Assembly (NCBI RefSeq): GCF_964340395.1
Contig: NW_027554296.1
Coordinates: forward strand, 1-30,000
Origin: Glandiceps talaboti
Taxonomy: Eukaryota > Hemichordata > Enteropneusta > Spengelidae
Direction: 5' to 3'
DNA: 30,000 nucleotides
Position 1 is the stretch's first letter, and every line of letters begins with the position of its first letter. The notes under the pieces are model-generated. The model had not been told where the DNA came from. It ran no database searches and saw nothing but the letters and a program-made list of their open reading frames with translations. This document shows positions 1-8,703 of the stretch, one piece after another. The position numbers and the translations under genes were made by a program.

Positions 1-460
1 ATACGGAATTGTCCTAATTCAACATAAAACATCAAATCACACTATGAAATCCCTGTCTATATGACTCTTCTTAGACTGTACACGCCAACTAACTACATGT
101 ACAATGTATATACTCAACATTAATATTGAGAATGCCAAAATTCTGGTGGTCAAGCCACAGTGGTTTTAAAGGGGTGAAGGAGGCCGGCCATTCATACACA
201 TTTACATCTACATGTACAACAATCTTCTAAAGAAATCCTAGTATGTCATCAGACGATCATGTCACCTGCAGAGACACAGAGTCAGAAAGCTCATGAAAAT
301 ACAGAATTTTATCCAGAGTTTAATATCATGTTCAAACTTTATTACTATATTCTCAATCATTAAAATCTTTGGTTTACAAAGTTTCATATGATTATATAGA
401 ATTCAAACATTGGGGTTTAAGACCAAACTCAATTAATCATAGCATGGTACACTTGCTAAC
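1..460 (-). repeat. Alpha-spectrin intron segment with paralogous copies at about 1635-1850 and 3458-3670
   Basis: Non-coding sequence downstream (minus strand) of the exon at 461-770. The first ~220 bases match, with scattered substitutions, blocks starting near 1635 and 3458; shared landmarks are TCCTAATTCAACATAAAAC and CCACAGTGGTTTTAAAGGGG. In those copies the block lies next to a relic of the splice acceptor of the exon seen whole at 1031-1122. I infer that this is the original intron between the 461-770 exon and its true downstream partner, which should lie just beyond the left edge. No coding sequence was seen in it. Confidence 0.6.
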
Positions 461-770
461 CTGGATACAAGCAGCCACACACTGTACTTCATGACTACTT
501 TCAACATGTATGGCAGTAGAAATTTCAATAATTTCTGTCAGTGTGGCCTTATTGTTGGCTGCCAAGTCCTTGGGGAAATCAGCAAATTTCTTCTGTTGAC
601 CATCCACTTGTCCCAAATCGTCACCGACTTCAGAGGAGACAGTGAAGGCCTCTTTATCATTCATCCAGACTAAGAGATCACGTACTTCACATCTCTGTAT
701 GTGTTGTTTGCATGAGTCTTCCAGACAACGTTGTTTTCTATTGTTAGCTGTCTCCAGCAAATGTGTGTAT
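461..770 (-). CDS. SPTAN1: Alpha-spectrin exon: spectrin repeat just after the SH3 domain
   Basis: A 310-bp internal exon with acceptor TTCTGTTTAG and donor CAG|GTTAGC. It enters with one base completing a codon and leaves in phase 0. The product begins YTHLLETANNRKQRCLEDSC and holds the three-helix spectrin-repeat signature: DLLVWMNDKEA (helix A end, with the invariant W), SSEVGDDLGQVDGQQKKFADF (helix B), then KDLAANN. It aligns with the vertebrate alpha-II stretch YHSLLELGEKRKGMLEKSC...WINEKEA...SEEVGADLEQV, which directly follows SH3. Family role: structural repeat in the rod of alpha-spectrin, pairing with beta-spectrin under the plasma membrane. Several usually conserved positions differ, for example Q to P in FADFPKDL and a cysteine-rich C-terminal end, so relaxed constraint is possible. 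The exon is open throughout. Confidence 0.88.
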
Positions 771-1030
771 CTAAACAGAAATTAAACACATTTAGTACTT
801 TACTTTAGCCAATTTGATAATGTTACTGGTGTGTCAATATGCACAGTATTTGGTTTGTCAGATCTGATAGCTCATATTAATTCCTAAACTTTCCATATAC
901 TACAAAGCTGTGGAATTTTTGGTCATACCAAATCATTAGCAACATATCATACTCTATCCTAGCTGGCTATCACTAATTCATCTACTCACTCATACACAAA
1001 CTTACAATCTACCCAAGAGTTATTTCTCAC
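771..1030. other. Intronic sequence, nothing recognised
   Basis: A 260-bp A+T-rich interval between two spectrin exons. I looked here on the minus strand for the missing second half of SH3 (a DWWKVEV-like motif) and did not find it. Confidence 0.5.
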
Positions 1031-1122
1031 CTAAAGAACCTGTGTACATCATGAGCACTGCCAAGACTGGTACTACATTCATCAGCCACTTGTTCCAAAG
1101 CTGTCCAACGGAAATTTAAATC
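1031..1122 (-). CDS. SPTAN1: Alpha-spectrin exon (start of a following spectrin repeat), extra copy out of order
   Basis: A 92-bp exon with acceptor TTTGATATACAG and donor TTTAG|GTGAGA, entering phase 0 and ending two bases into a codon. It reads DLNFRWTALEQVADECSTSL then GSAHDVHRFFR, matching vertebrate alpha-II ELNERWRSLQQLAEERSQLL and GSAHEVQRFHR. In other alpha-spectrins this sequence comes after the repeat encoded at 461-770, yet here it lies upstream of it in transcription order. Its phase would still join in frame to the 461-770 exon, giving FFR-YTHLLE. The acceptor and first 11 exon bases recur as truncated relics near 1567-1600 and 3390-3420, so I infer that this copy arose by local duplication. 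A misassembly could give the same picture. Confidence 0.8.
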
Positions 1123-1327
1123 CTGTATATCAAATTTCAAAACATACACAACAGATTAGCAAGTGTTTTTTCAATGATTGTTATACATATACTAAATTGT
1201 CCTAATTCAACATAAAACATCAAATCACACTAGTTGTGCTAAAAAATGAAACAATAAAATGGAATGGAATGCCCACTAGTCAGACATGACATAACATAAC
1301 ATAAGAAATGTACAGGAATGACATTAC

Positions 1328-1468
1328 CTTGTTAGCACTATTGACGAGATTCAGGACATAACCTTTCTTCATGGACGCCTCGCGAGGACTCTTCTCGACA
1401 TAATCGTTCACGGCAAGTACACATTCCTTGCCTACCAGTACATCATTACCAATGGGGGCTTCTTGTTG
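1328..1468 (-). CDS. SPTAN1: Alpha-spectrin SH3 domain, N-terminal half exon, copy 1 (most ancestral-like)
   Basis: A 141-bp phase 0/0 exon of 47 codons with acceptor GGTATAG and donor AACAAG|GTAATG. It starts [20 protein letters not shown] and ends [10 protein letters not shown]. Alignment with alpha-spectrin SH3 is direct: [20 protein letters not shown] corresponds to [20 protein letters not shown], followed by the KKG turn. The exon ends after NSANK, where the vertebrate domain continues DWWKVEV. This copy alone keeps KSPRE, as in vertebrates, but has KKGY where the family has KKGD. The first tyrosine of the ALYDY ligand-binding motif is asparagine (AVNDY) here and in all copies. Phase 0/0 symmetry means the exon could be skipped or included without a frameshift. 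Confidence 0.87.
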
Positions 1469-1889
1469 CTATACCATAAACAATATAGTAAGAATTTAGC
1501 AATGTGCTAACATATTTACAAACCTAATATTCTGGGAAATACTATATATACATGTACATACAAAATTTAAATCCTGTATATCAAATTTCAAAACATACAC
1601 AACAAATTAGCAAGTATTTTTTCAATATACTGATATTTTCCTAATTCAACATAAAACACCAAATCATAGTATGAAAGCCATCTCTATATGGCTTCTATCA
1701 CACTGCACACTCAAACAAACTATATACTCAACATTAATATTGAGAATGCCAACATTCTGATGGTCCAGCCACAGTGGTTTTAAAGGGGTGAAGGAGGGTC
1801 ATAGATATACATTCACATGAACATGTGACTATAGTACCCAAACCCTTAACAAGGAGTCAGAACATATATGGTCGATATAATTATTGGTT

Positions 1890-2462
1890 AAGTGCATAGA
1901 TTGAAAAGTGACTTAGTACAGTCTATAATAGTTTCTGGTGTTATTATATCCAACCATCTCTGCATTATCAGTCACCTCAATGTGGCGCTACCTCCTCCAA
2001 TTATCACCATGAAGATGACACAGAACATTCATAATGTAAATCACACTGTCCGCATGGAAGACCTTCACAGTATACTAGCTCCATCTGAACATTTAACAGC
2101 CTAGGATCTCGACATTAAATTCAAATGGTAAGTCATGCGGCAGTAAAGCCGCAGAGACTTTCATCTTGTCGAAGTGATCTTTGGTATAATTCTATAAACG
2201 ACTGAGAAGGCAAAGCGACAATGTCGTCATGCTGAGCACTTATGGCGAAAGACAAATTTGACAGTTCATAAACAATTATATCAGGATGCAAAGAACCACA
2301 TAACAGATCTTCTACATAACGCCAAAACTGACTACTTCAGCCAAAAAATCCCAGAGTCAATCAAGCAAGCAGATATTTAGTGTGACTAATTTACTACTTC
2401 GTAAGGAAAAGAGTTCTCCCATTCCGACACTGTTTCCTCTCCTTGAATTGCCAAAACAGTTT
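1890..2462 (+). mobile_element. CR1/L2-like LINE fragment: end of endonuclease domain and linker to RT
   Basis: Plus-strand open pieces read SIIVSGVIISNHLCIISHLN (the endonuclease C-terminal SDH-type motif, here SNH). After a frame break comes CRHAEHLWRKTNLTVHKQLY, then HNAKTDYFSQKI and LLLRKEKSSPIPTLFPLLEL. The AEx-LWRKTxLTVxxxxY...AKxxYF linker and the following LLxRK..SPxPT...EL segment are characteristic of CR1/L2/jockey-type non-LTR retrotransposons. There is no RT domain; the sequence passes straight into a (TATG)n array at 2463. An internal frame break and loss of both ends make it a fossil. It is carried in both tandem units, so it predates their duplication. Confidence 0.72.
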
Positions 2463-2813
2463 GTATGTATGTATGTATGTATGTATGTATGTATGTATGT
2501 ATGTTTGTACGTACGTACGTACGTACGTACGTACGTACATATTTATGTATGTATGTATGTTTGTACGTACGTACGTACGTACGTACGTTTCACGTACGTA
2601 TTCATGTATGTATGTTTGTACGTCGTACATACGTACGTACGTATATAACTATTTATGTGTGTATGTACATGTATATAATTGTTTATGTGTGTATGTATGT
2701 ATGTATGTATGTATGTATGTTTGTATATAATTGTTTATGTGTGTGTGTATGTATGTATGTATGTATGTATGTATGTATGTAGTATGTATGTATGTATGTA
2801 TGTAGGTATGTAT
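2463..2813. repeat. Compound tetranucleotide microsatellite (TATG)n / (TACG)n
   Basis: Runs of TATG are interspersed with runs of self-complementary TACG/ACGT and short breaks such as TTTGTA and TATATAACTATTTATG. It directly abuts the LINE fragment. The apparent proteins of alternating M-Y-V-C and R-T-Y-V on both strands are artefacts of the repeat. Confidence 0.95.
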
Positions 2814-2830
2814 CTGTCTGTGTTCATGTG

Positions 2831-3040
2831 TTTTTTGACCCCAATGACACACCAATGGTAAGATCATTTTGACTTGAACAATAATTTTCTCAACTAGACA
2901 CCCGAGGTAATACATCTAGTAGTATATATCATGGCGTGTGCGCACGCACGCATGCACGTACACATACACACACACCCACACACACAGATTGACATACACA
3001 GAGACAGACAGAGACACTTAGCAATGCCTATAACACTAAT
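2831..3040 (+). repeat. Degenerate HINE-B-like 3' tail with (GCAC)/(AC)/(GACA) microsatellite
   Basis: It shares AAGATCATTTTGACTTGA, CAACTAGACACCCGAGGTAA and AATGCCTATAACACTAATGA with the better-preserved elements at 12541-13165 and 17346-18050. Between these lie alternating GTGCGCACGCACGCATGCAC and CACACA/CAGAGACAGACAG tracts. The same block recurs at about 4622-4831 in unit b. It sits immediately downstream (minus strand) of SH3 copy 2. Confidence 0.7.
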
Positions 3041-3150
3041 GAATCTTATCAGTTCAGTTGTGCTAAAAAAATGAAACGATAAAATGGAATGGAATGCCCA
3101 CTAGTCAGCATACATGACATAACATAAGAAATGTACAGGAATGACATTAC

Positions 3151-3291
3151 CTTGTTAGCACTATTGACGAGATTCAGGACGTCACCTTTCTTCATGGACG
3201 CCTCACAAGGACTCTCCTCGACATAATCGTTCACGGCAAGTACACATTCCTTGCCTACCAGTACATCATTACCAATGGGTTCTTCTTGTTG
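3151..3291 (-). CDS. SPTAN1: Alpha-spectrin SH3 domain, N-terminal half exon, copy 2
   Basis: A 141-bp phase 0/0 exon with acceptor TTATGGTACAG and donor AACAAG|GTAATG. It encodes [20 protein letters not shown], then [20 protein letters not shown] and LVNSANK. It differs from copy 1 at E4, EESPC (against EKSPR) and the restored KKGD. Its product appears identical to that of copy 3. AVNDY replaces ALYDY. No stop or frameshift is present. I infer it is the youngest copy together with copy 3, since whole flanking units are also near-identical. Whether it is spliced cannot be told from sequence. Confidence 0.87.
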
Positions 3292-3712
3292 CTGTACCAT
3301 AAACAATATAGTAAGAATTTAGCAATGTGCTAACATATTTACAAACCTAATATTCTGGGAAATACTATATATACATGTACATACCAAATTTAAATCCTGT
3401 ATATCAAATTTCAAAACATACACAACAAATTAGCAAGTATTTTTTCAATATACTGATATTTTCCTAATTCAACATAAAACACCAAATCATAGTATGAAAG
3501 CCATCTCTATATGGCTTCTATCACACTGCACACTCAAACAAACTATATACTCAACATTAATATTGAGAATGCCAACATTCTGATGGTCCAGCCACAGTGG
3601 TTTTAAAGGGGTGAAGGAGGGTCATAGATATACATTCACATGAACATGTGACTATAGTACCCAAACCCTTAACAAGGAGTCAGAACATATATGGTCGATA
3701 TAATTATTGGTT

Positions 3713-4285
3713 AAGTGCATAGATTGAAAAGTGACTTAGTACAGTCTATAATAGTTTCTGGTGTTATTATATCCAACCATCTCTGCATTATCAGTCACCT
3801 CAATGTGGCGCTACCTCCTCCAATTATCACCATGAAGATGACACAGAACATTCATAATGTAAATCACACTGTCCGCATGGAAGACCTTCACAGTATACTA
3901 GCTCCATCTGAACATTTAACAGCCTAGGATCTCGACATTAAATTCAAATGGTAAGTCATGCGGCAGTAAAGCCGCAGAGACTTTCATCTTGTCGAAGTGA
4001 TCTTTGGTATAATTCTATAAACGACTGAGAAGGCAAAGCGACAATGTCGTCATGCTGAGCACTTATGGCGAAAGACAAATTTGACAGTTCATAAACAATT
4101 ATATCAGGATGCAAAGAACCACATAACAGATCTTCTACATAACGCCAAAACTGACTACTTCAGCCAAAAAATCCCAGAGTCAATCAAGCAAGCAGATATT
4201 TAGTGTGACTAATTTACTACTTCGTAAGGAAAAGAGTTCTCCCATTCCGACACTGTTTCCTCTCCTTGAATTGCCAAAACAGTTT
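3713..4285 (+). mobile_element. CR1/L2-like LINE fragment, duplicate copy
   Basis: Second copy of the fossil at 1890-2462, carried by tandem unit b. It has the same SNH endonuclease end, the same AEHLWRKTNLTV linker and the same abrupt passage into the TATG microsatellite. No difference in the translated pieces was noticed, supporting a recent segmental duplication rather than independent insertion. Confidence 0.7.
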
Positions 4286-4603
4286 GTATGTATGTATGTA
4301 TGTATGTATGTATGTATGTATGTTTGTACGTACGTACGTACGTACGTACGTACGTACGTACGTACGTACGTACGTACGTTTCACGTACGTATTCATGTAT
4401 GTTTGTACGTCGTACATACGTACGTACGTATATAACTATTTATGTGTGTATGTACATGTATATAATTGTTTATGTGTGTATGTATGTATGTATGTATGTA
4501 TGTATGTATGTTTGTATATAATTGTTTATGTGTGTGTGTATGTATGTATGTATGTATGTATGTATGTATGTAGTATGTATGTATGTATGTATGTAGGTAT
4601 GTA
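4286..4603. repeat. Compound tetranucleotide microsatellite (TATG)n / (TACG)n, second copy
   Basis: Counterpart of 2463-2813, about 32 bp shorter overall. It has one longer uninterrupted TACG block where unit a has two blocks split by an ATTTATG interruption. The difference is typical of slippage after duplication. Confidence 0.93.
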
Positions 4604-4621
4604 TCTGTCTGTGTTCATGTG

Positions 4622-4831
4622 TTTTTTGACCCCAATGACACACCAATGGTAAGATCATTTTGACTTGAACAATAATTTTCTCAACTAGACACCCGAGGTA
4701 ATACATCTAGTAGTATATATCATGGCGTGTGCGCACGCACGCATGCACGTACACATACACACACACCCACACACACAGATTGACATACACAGAGACAGAC
4801 AGAGACACTTAGCAATGCCTATAACACTAAT
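4622..4831 (+). repeat. Degenerate HINE-B-like 3' tail with dinucleotide and GACA tracts, second copy
   Basis: Counterpart of 2831-3040 in unit b, next to SH3 copy 3. Confidence 0.68.
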
Positions 4832-4941
4832 GAATCTTATCAGTTCAGTTGTGCTAAAAAAATGAAACGATAAAATGGAATGGAATGCCCACTAGTCAGC
4901 ATACATGACATAACATAAGAAATGTACAGGAATGACATTAC

Positions 4942-5082
4942 CTTGTTAGCACTATTGACGAGATTCAGGACGTCACCTTTCTTCATGGACGCCTCACAAG
5001 GACTCTCCTCGACATAATCGTTCACGGCAAGTACACATTCCTTGCCTACCAGTACATCATTACCAATGGGTTCTTCTTGTTG
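4942..5082 (-). CDS. SPTAN1: Alpha-spectrin SH3 domain, N-terminal half exon, copy 3 (next to the pre-SH3 exon)
   Basis: A 141-bp phase 0/0 exon with acceptor TTATGGTACAG and donor AACAAG|GTAATG; the product appears identical to copy 2. It is the first SH3 copy met after the 5356-5448 exon, separated by a 273-bp intron. That exon ends NQAMECR and this one begins QQEEPIG, joining in phase 0 just as vertebrate QSCR-QQV does. This is the copy in canonical gene position. Substitutions relative to the family are Y to N in ALYDY and R to C in KSPRE. The domain is incomplete, because the DWWKVEV half is not found downstream. Confidence 0.9.
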
Positions 5083-5355
5083 CTGTACCATAAACAATAT
5101 AGTAAGAATTTAGCAATGTGCTAACATATTTACAAACCTAATATTCTGGGAAATACTATATATACATGTACATACAAAATGCTCAAAAAGTTTGTTCATC
5201 TACTACAATAGGAACAGTTTTCACTAACAACAAATAATACTGTAGTTCAGTAAGCTCAGAATGGTATACATGTAGGTACAATGAACAAAGTCAATTTTTA
5301 CAGTAAAACTTTATAACATAATGTCATAGCTGTCATCTAGTCTCAATAGACTTAC

Positions 5356-5448
5356 TCTACATTCCATGGCTTGATTTCTCAAGGCATCAATGACGGTTCT
5401 GTATGCTATCAAGTCTGACATCAACACTTCATGTTTCTTCAACAAAGA
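5356..5448 (-). CDS. SPTAN1: Alpha-spectrin exon immediately before the SH3 domain
   Basis: A 93-bp phase 0/0 exon with acceptor TTTGACAG and donor TGTAGA|GTAAGT. It encodes SLLKKHEVLMSDLIAYRTVI then DALRNQAMECR. It aligns almost residue for residue with vertebrate alpha-II ALLKKHEALMSDLSAYGSSI and QALREQAQSCR, the helix B stretch interrupted by SH3. It follows the 8554-8703 exon (ending DEVEAK) in frame. Confidence 0.93.
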
Positions 5449-6003
5449 CTGTCAAATAAACCATACAAATATGTATTTTACCAAACTGTTATATTAGATT
5501 AGATGTATCCACCGTTGTCTTAAAAACAGACAACCTGCTACAGCAGTGCAGCACATAAAATGAGGATTTACTAATATACAACACAAACCTGGTCAGTGGT
5601 AACAATTCCAAACTTTCTCACTACATTTTGGCTTCTGTTTTTACCTAATCATAGTATAGACCTGCATAATTAGCTGCATAAATTACTCCATCATTTACCA
5701 ATAACTTGTTATACATCAGTAGCAATGGACAATGAACAACAAGCTACATGTACAAAGTCCACTACTATATTCAAAACATAACAATTTCCTCAACCAAACA
5801 AAAAAGACAATGTCAGATTACTGACTGTATGCCTACCTCTAAAATCATACATTTCAAGATTAATATCAAATGTCAAAGTTTTCCTCAATTTCAACCAGAG
5901 CAATGAAGGATGAGGTAAGGATGATAGATTGTTGGTTGCTTCTACATCAGAACTTCACGTTGTTACTGGTGTGCCTCTAATATCCAAATTTCAACTTACA
6001 ACC
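5449..6003. other. Spectrin intron, nothing recognised
   Basis: A+T-rich intron sequence between the pre-SH3 exon and the long-TIR transposon. No open frame or repeat was recognised. Confidence 0.5.
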
Positions 6004-6362
6004 AATTACAGTCATCGCAGTAATTTCCCGGACAGCAAACTACTGATGTTGCCAGCTAATTAATGTACAATAGAGTTCGATCGACAATTACCAAGACACA
6101 TGTTTATATTGTAACTGATGTCGCTGCATCCTTAGGCCTTTCTTGTTTATTAGAACAGTGGGGTAGCGCCACGGGTGAATTCATAAAACTTTGTCCGGAA
6201 GAAACCATTTCATGTACAGGTTATAAGTTGGCATAAACATATTTGTATTTATATACTCAACTTTACTATCACACTTTGGTAAGCTTGCTAATCTTTATTT
6301 AACACCATCAATGTGTAAAAAAAAAACCCATCAAAGTCGGTAACTAATCATAAATATTGTTA

Positions 6363-6551
6363 TTATGATTGATGTACCACACTGCCCACCCCTTCAATGA
6401 ATCGGCCTTCCATGTAATGTTTATGAGGTTCACTCAAACCATGTCTTATACTAGCTGCAATAACTGCATGTAGCGTGTAGTGACGTGGTTTTAAGGGTTC
6501 TATCCTCTGTTTTTGTGCCTTTTTTCTGTTCCAATGTTTGACTGGAAGCAA
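6363..6551 (-). pseudogene. Unrecognised open stretch inside the long-TIR transposon
   Basis: A 62-residue open frame containing KQRIEPLKPRHYTLHAVIAA and YMEGRFIEGVG. The composition looks protein-like, not repeat-derived, and it sits inside a transposon, so it may be a transposase remnant. I do not recognise the family, and it may be a chance frame. Confidence 0.25.
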
Positions 6552-6723
6552 TCGCTAGAATTTCTCTAACGGCAATGCAAATAGAAGCAATCACCCTGAA
6601 AACGTGAGCACGATGTCAGTGTACTACGTCACCTTTCAAAATGTTGCTACTTTTTGGTTTTCCTCATGGTCGAATTGTCGAACCAAACTTACGTGAAATA
6701 TTAGGAGGCTAAGACATGTTAAT

Positions 6724-6924
6724 TTGTTATTTCAACCACTGTATTGCCCAGAATTTAACACGTGTCAGATATATTTTCGTCATGTGAAAAGATACCTTAT
6801 ATTAGAGCACACGATGTCTTCGCCAACATATTTACAGAAACTGCTATCAAAGAAGTTGTTGCCAAGACAGCGCCGTAAATATTCTCTTTTTGTGGATTTC
6901 CTTTGTATTGACTCTTGGTTATAA
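6724..6924 (+). pseudogene. Probable DDE-type transposase C-terminal remnant
   Basis: The frame reads LFQPLYCPEFNTCQIYFRHV then KRYL. This resembles the PPYSPxxNPxExxxxxxKxxL motif around the last catalytic acid of IS630/Tc1/mariner-type (DDE_3) transposases. The position of the usual E carries Q, so it would be catalytically dead. Its location inside a long-TIR element supports the reading. The family assignment rests on this single motif. Confidence 0.45.
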
Positions 6925-8553
6925 GTCTAATGCTACATTTAGGCCGACATATGAGCCTCACAGCCATAGAAGTTCAAACACTATGAGCACTGGAGGTACA
7001 TGTATCTGTGAATATATCATTTGTGTAAAAGTTGTTATTGATGTCTACATTTTAGATACTTGTTCTTGGGTTTTAATTTTACGATATTTCTATCTTGAAG
7101 TTTTTCAGTGCCATTTGAATGTGAATGTACTCAGAAAAGTAATGGAGTAACTGGGGGAACCCGTCTCATTTTACATATGCAAGTCAGATGGAGTAACGTA
7201 ATTAATAAATGCAGGTAGTTCTAAACATCAGTTATTACGTACAATTAGTGTTCAGTAGGATTTTTTTTTCGTTTGGTTTACTCATTGACAAATATTTCAT
7301 AGCAGATGACTGATGTTCAATGTGAAATTGATAACATATATTGTGTCATTTCACCAGTGCAGTACATGTTTGGAAGTTGAGTATTGCGTGAATCATTTTT
7401 TACTTTTCTACCAGTGAATGTCTACACCACACTAATTCCTCTGAAGATTTTGTAAATTAACTCAATCATTGGTCACTTAAAATAAATTAAAGTAAAGACG
7501 ATACGAGATATTTGATACATACTGATATTGTTATACATTGTATGTACAGTAACAGACATGCACACAGTGCACAGATCACATACGAAAGTGCAAATTTGCC
7601 ACCATAACAACGAAAGGCTTAGCATTTGAAGTATTTCGGAAGGCACAATTTGCCTGCTGTCTCGTTGCGATATTAGCAGTTTGTTCATCATTTCCATCAC
7701 TCCTACCTGGCTTACTAGCCGGAGAAAAGAAATTAGTTATCTGTTGTTTACTCATACTGAAACCGGCAATGGTTCTCCGCTGTGTAGGCTATCTGCTGTA
7801 CTATATTGGCATGTCAAACTATCATGATTTGAGAATTAGAGACGTTGAATGACAGGAGCAAACGGAGTAGCGAATAAAATCTAAAAACCAGAAAATGGCA
7901 AAATTATGTCGAAATCAAAGGCTTGCCAACAGTCATGTAGAAGAAGAATGATCCTATCAAATTTGTCTACACGGTTCATTGCTATCTAATGGAAGTGTCA
8001 ATCAAAATTAATGTCAACAACGTTGTCTATCTGTATGCTTTGATACATTCAGAGCCAGAGTACATCAGTCCAGACTATGTCAATCGGGATATTTAGTCTA
8101 CAATGCGAAGTATAAATTACTTGCAAGTGTGACCTTCAAATGTGTTGGTAAAAAATTACCGGCAACTTCTTAGGCTAGTTACTTTATGAATAGCGTTTCA
8201 AGAAAACGCATGCATGCATCTTTTTTTATACGGTGATACCGTGACCTAGGATATTTCTATACACATCTCAAAAACTTTTTTGTTCTTATACTCATGATAC
8301 AGCAAGCAGTCACGCCATTCAGAAAGTATATGTACTTGAAATTTGTTGAGCCATTTGTGTAAACATTGTAACATAAATACAGAAACGAGTTTCTGCTGAG
8401 TCAGCATGTGTCCACATCAGTTACAAAACACACACGTGTCTCGGTAATTGTCAATTTAACTCTCAATATTGCTCACTAATTAGCTGGCAACATCGTTAAG
8501 TTGCTGTGCGGGAAATTACTGCGATGACTGTAATTATTTAGTTTTTGTCTTAC

Positions 8554-8703
8554 TTTAGCTTCAACTTCATCTTTACCATAGTCATCGCTACTCACAATAC
8601 GTTCCTTCTCCTTCATCCAGGACTCTGCTTCTTTGGCATCAGCAAAATACTGGTGTACTTGTAAGGAGTAGTCTAAATCTTGTTTACGTTGGTATGCTTT
8701 GTC
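8554..8703 (-). CDS. SPTAN1: Alpha-spectrin exon: first half of the SH3-bearing spectrin repeat
   Basis: A 150-bp phase 0/0 exon of 50 codons with acceptor GTTGTAG and donor GCTAAA|GTAAGA. It encodes DKAYQRKQDLDYSLQVHQYF, then ADAKEAESWMKEKERIVSSD and DYGKDEVEAK. It matches vertebrate alpha-II SQRRQDLEDSLQAQQYFADA and NEAESWMREKEPIVGSTDYG closely; the SWM tryptophan and the DYGKD turn are kept. It is the best-conserved exon of the window and joins in frame to 5356-5448. The next exon upstream seen here (25199-25276) encodes a much earlier part of the protein, so exons for about 300 residues are missing between them. Confidence 0.94.

Larger units (their letters stand above)
1475..3297 (-). 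repeat. Tandem genomic duplication unit a (~1.82 kb, holds SH3 exon copy 2)
   Basis: Nearly identical to 3298-5088 by eye over its whole length: offset 1823 bp to the left of the microsatellite and 1791 bp to its right, the 32-bp difference being microsatellite length. From left to right it contains the SH3 upstream intron flank, the 11-bp exon relic with its acceptor, spectrin intron, a LINE fragment, a tetranucleotide array, a degenerate HINE-type tail and SH3 copy 2. The near identity, including non-coding positions, points to a very recent duplication, gene conversion, or an assembly-duplicated haplotype. Confidence 0.88.
3298..5088 (-). repeat. Tandem genomic duplication unit b (~1.79 kb, holds SH3 exon copy 3)
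   Basis: Near-identical partner of 1475-3297 with a shorter tetranucleotide array. Its right end continues into GCTCAAAAAGTTTGTTCATC, the genuine intron leading to the pre-SH3 exon, whereas unit a continues into the exon-relic block at the matching point (about 3390). That switch, just after TACATGTACATAC, marks the duplication junction. Confidence 0.88.
6004..8535. mobile_element. DNA transposon with ~120-140-bp terminal inverted repeats
   Basis: The left end (6004-6125) and the reverse complement of the right end (about 8393-8535) match closely. Shared blocks include AATTACAGTCATCGCAGTAA, GATGTTGCCAGCTAATTA and GTAACTGATGT. The element is about 2.5 kb and fills most of the intron between the 8554-8703 and 5356-5448 exons. 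Its right end stops 18 bp inside the intron from the spectrin splice donor. The interior has only broken reading frames, one with a DDE-transposase-like stretch (6724-6924). No target-site duplication was clear, so the superfamily is not assigned. Confidence 0.8.

Noticed and set aside
1892-2104. A 70-residue duplicated plus-strand gene (also 3715-3927)
   Set aside because: The frame is the endonuclease end of a fossil LINE, followed in another frame by its linker region; it is duplicated with the genomic unit.
2382-2915. Open frames of repeated M-Y-V-C, R-T-Y-V and T-Y-I-H on both strands (also 4205-4706)
   Set aside because: They are translations of tetranucleotide microsatellites; both strands and several frames are open because the repeat contains no stop codon.
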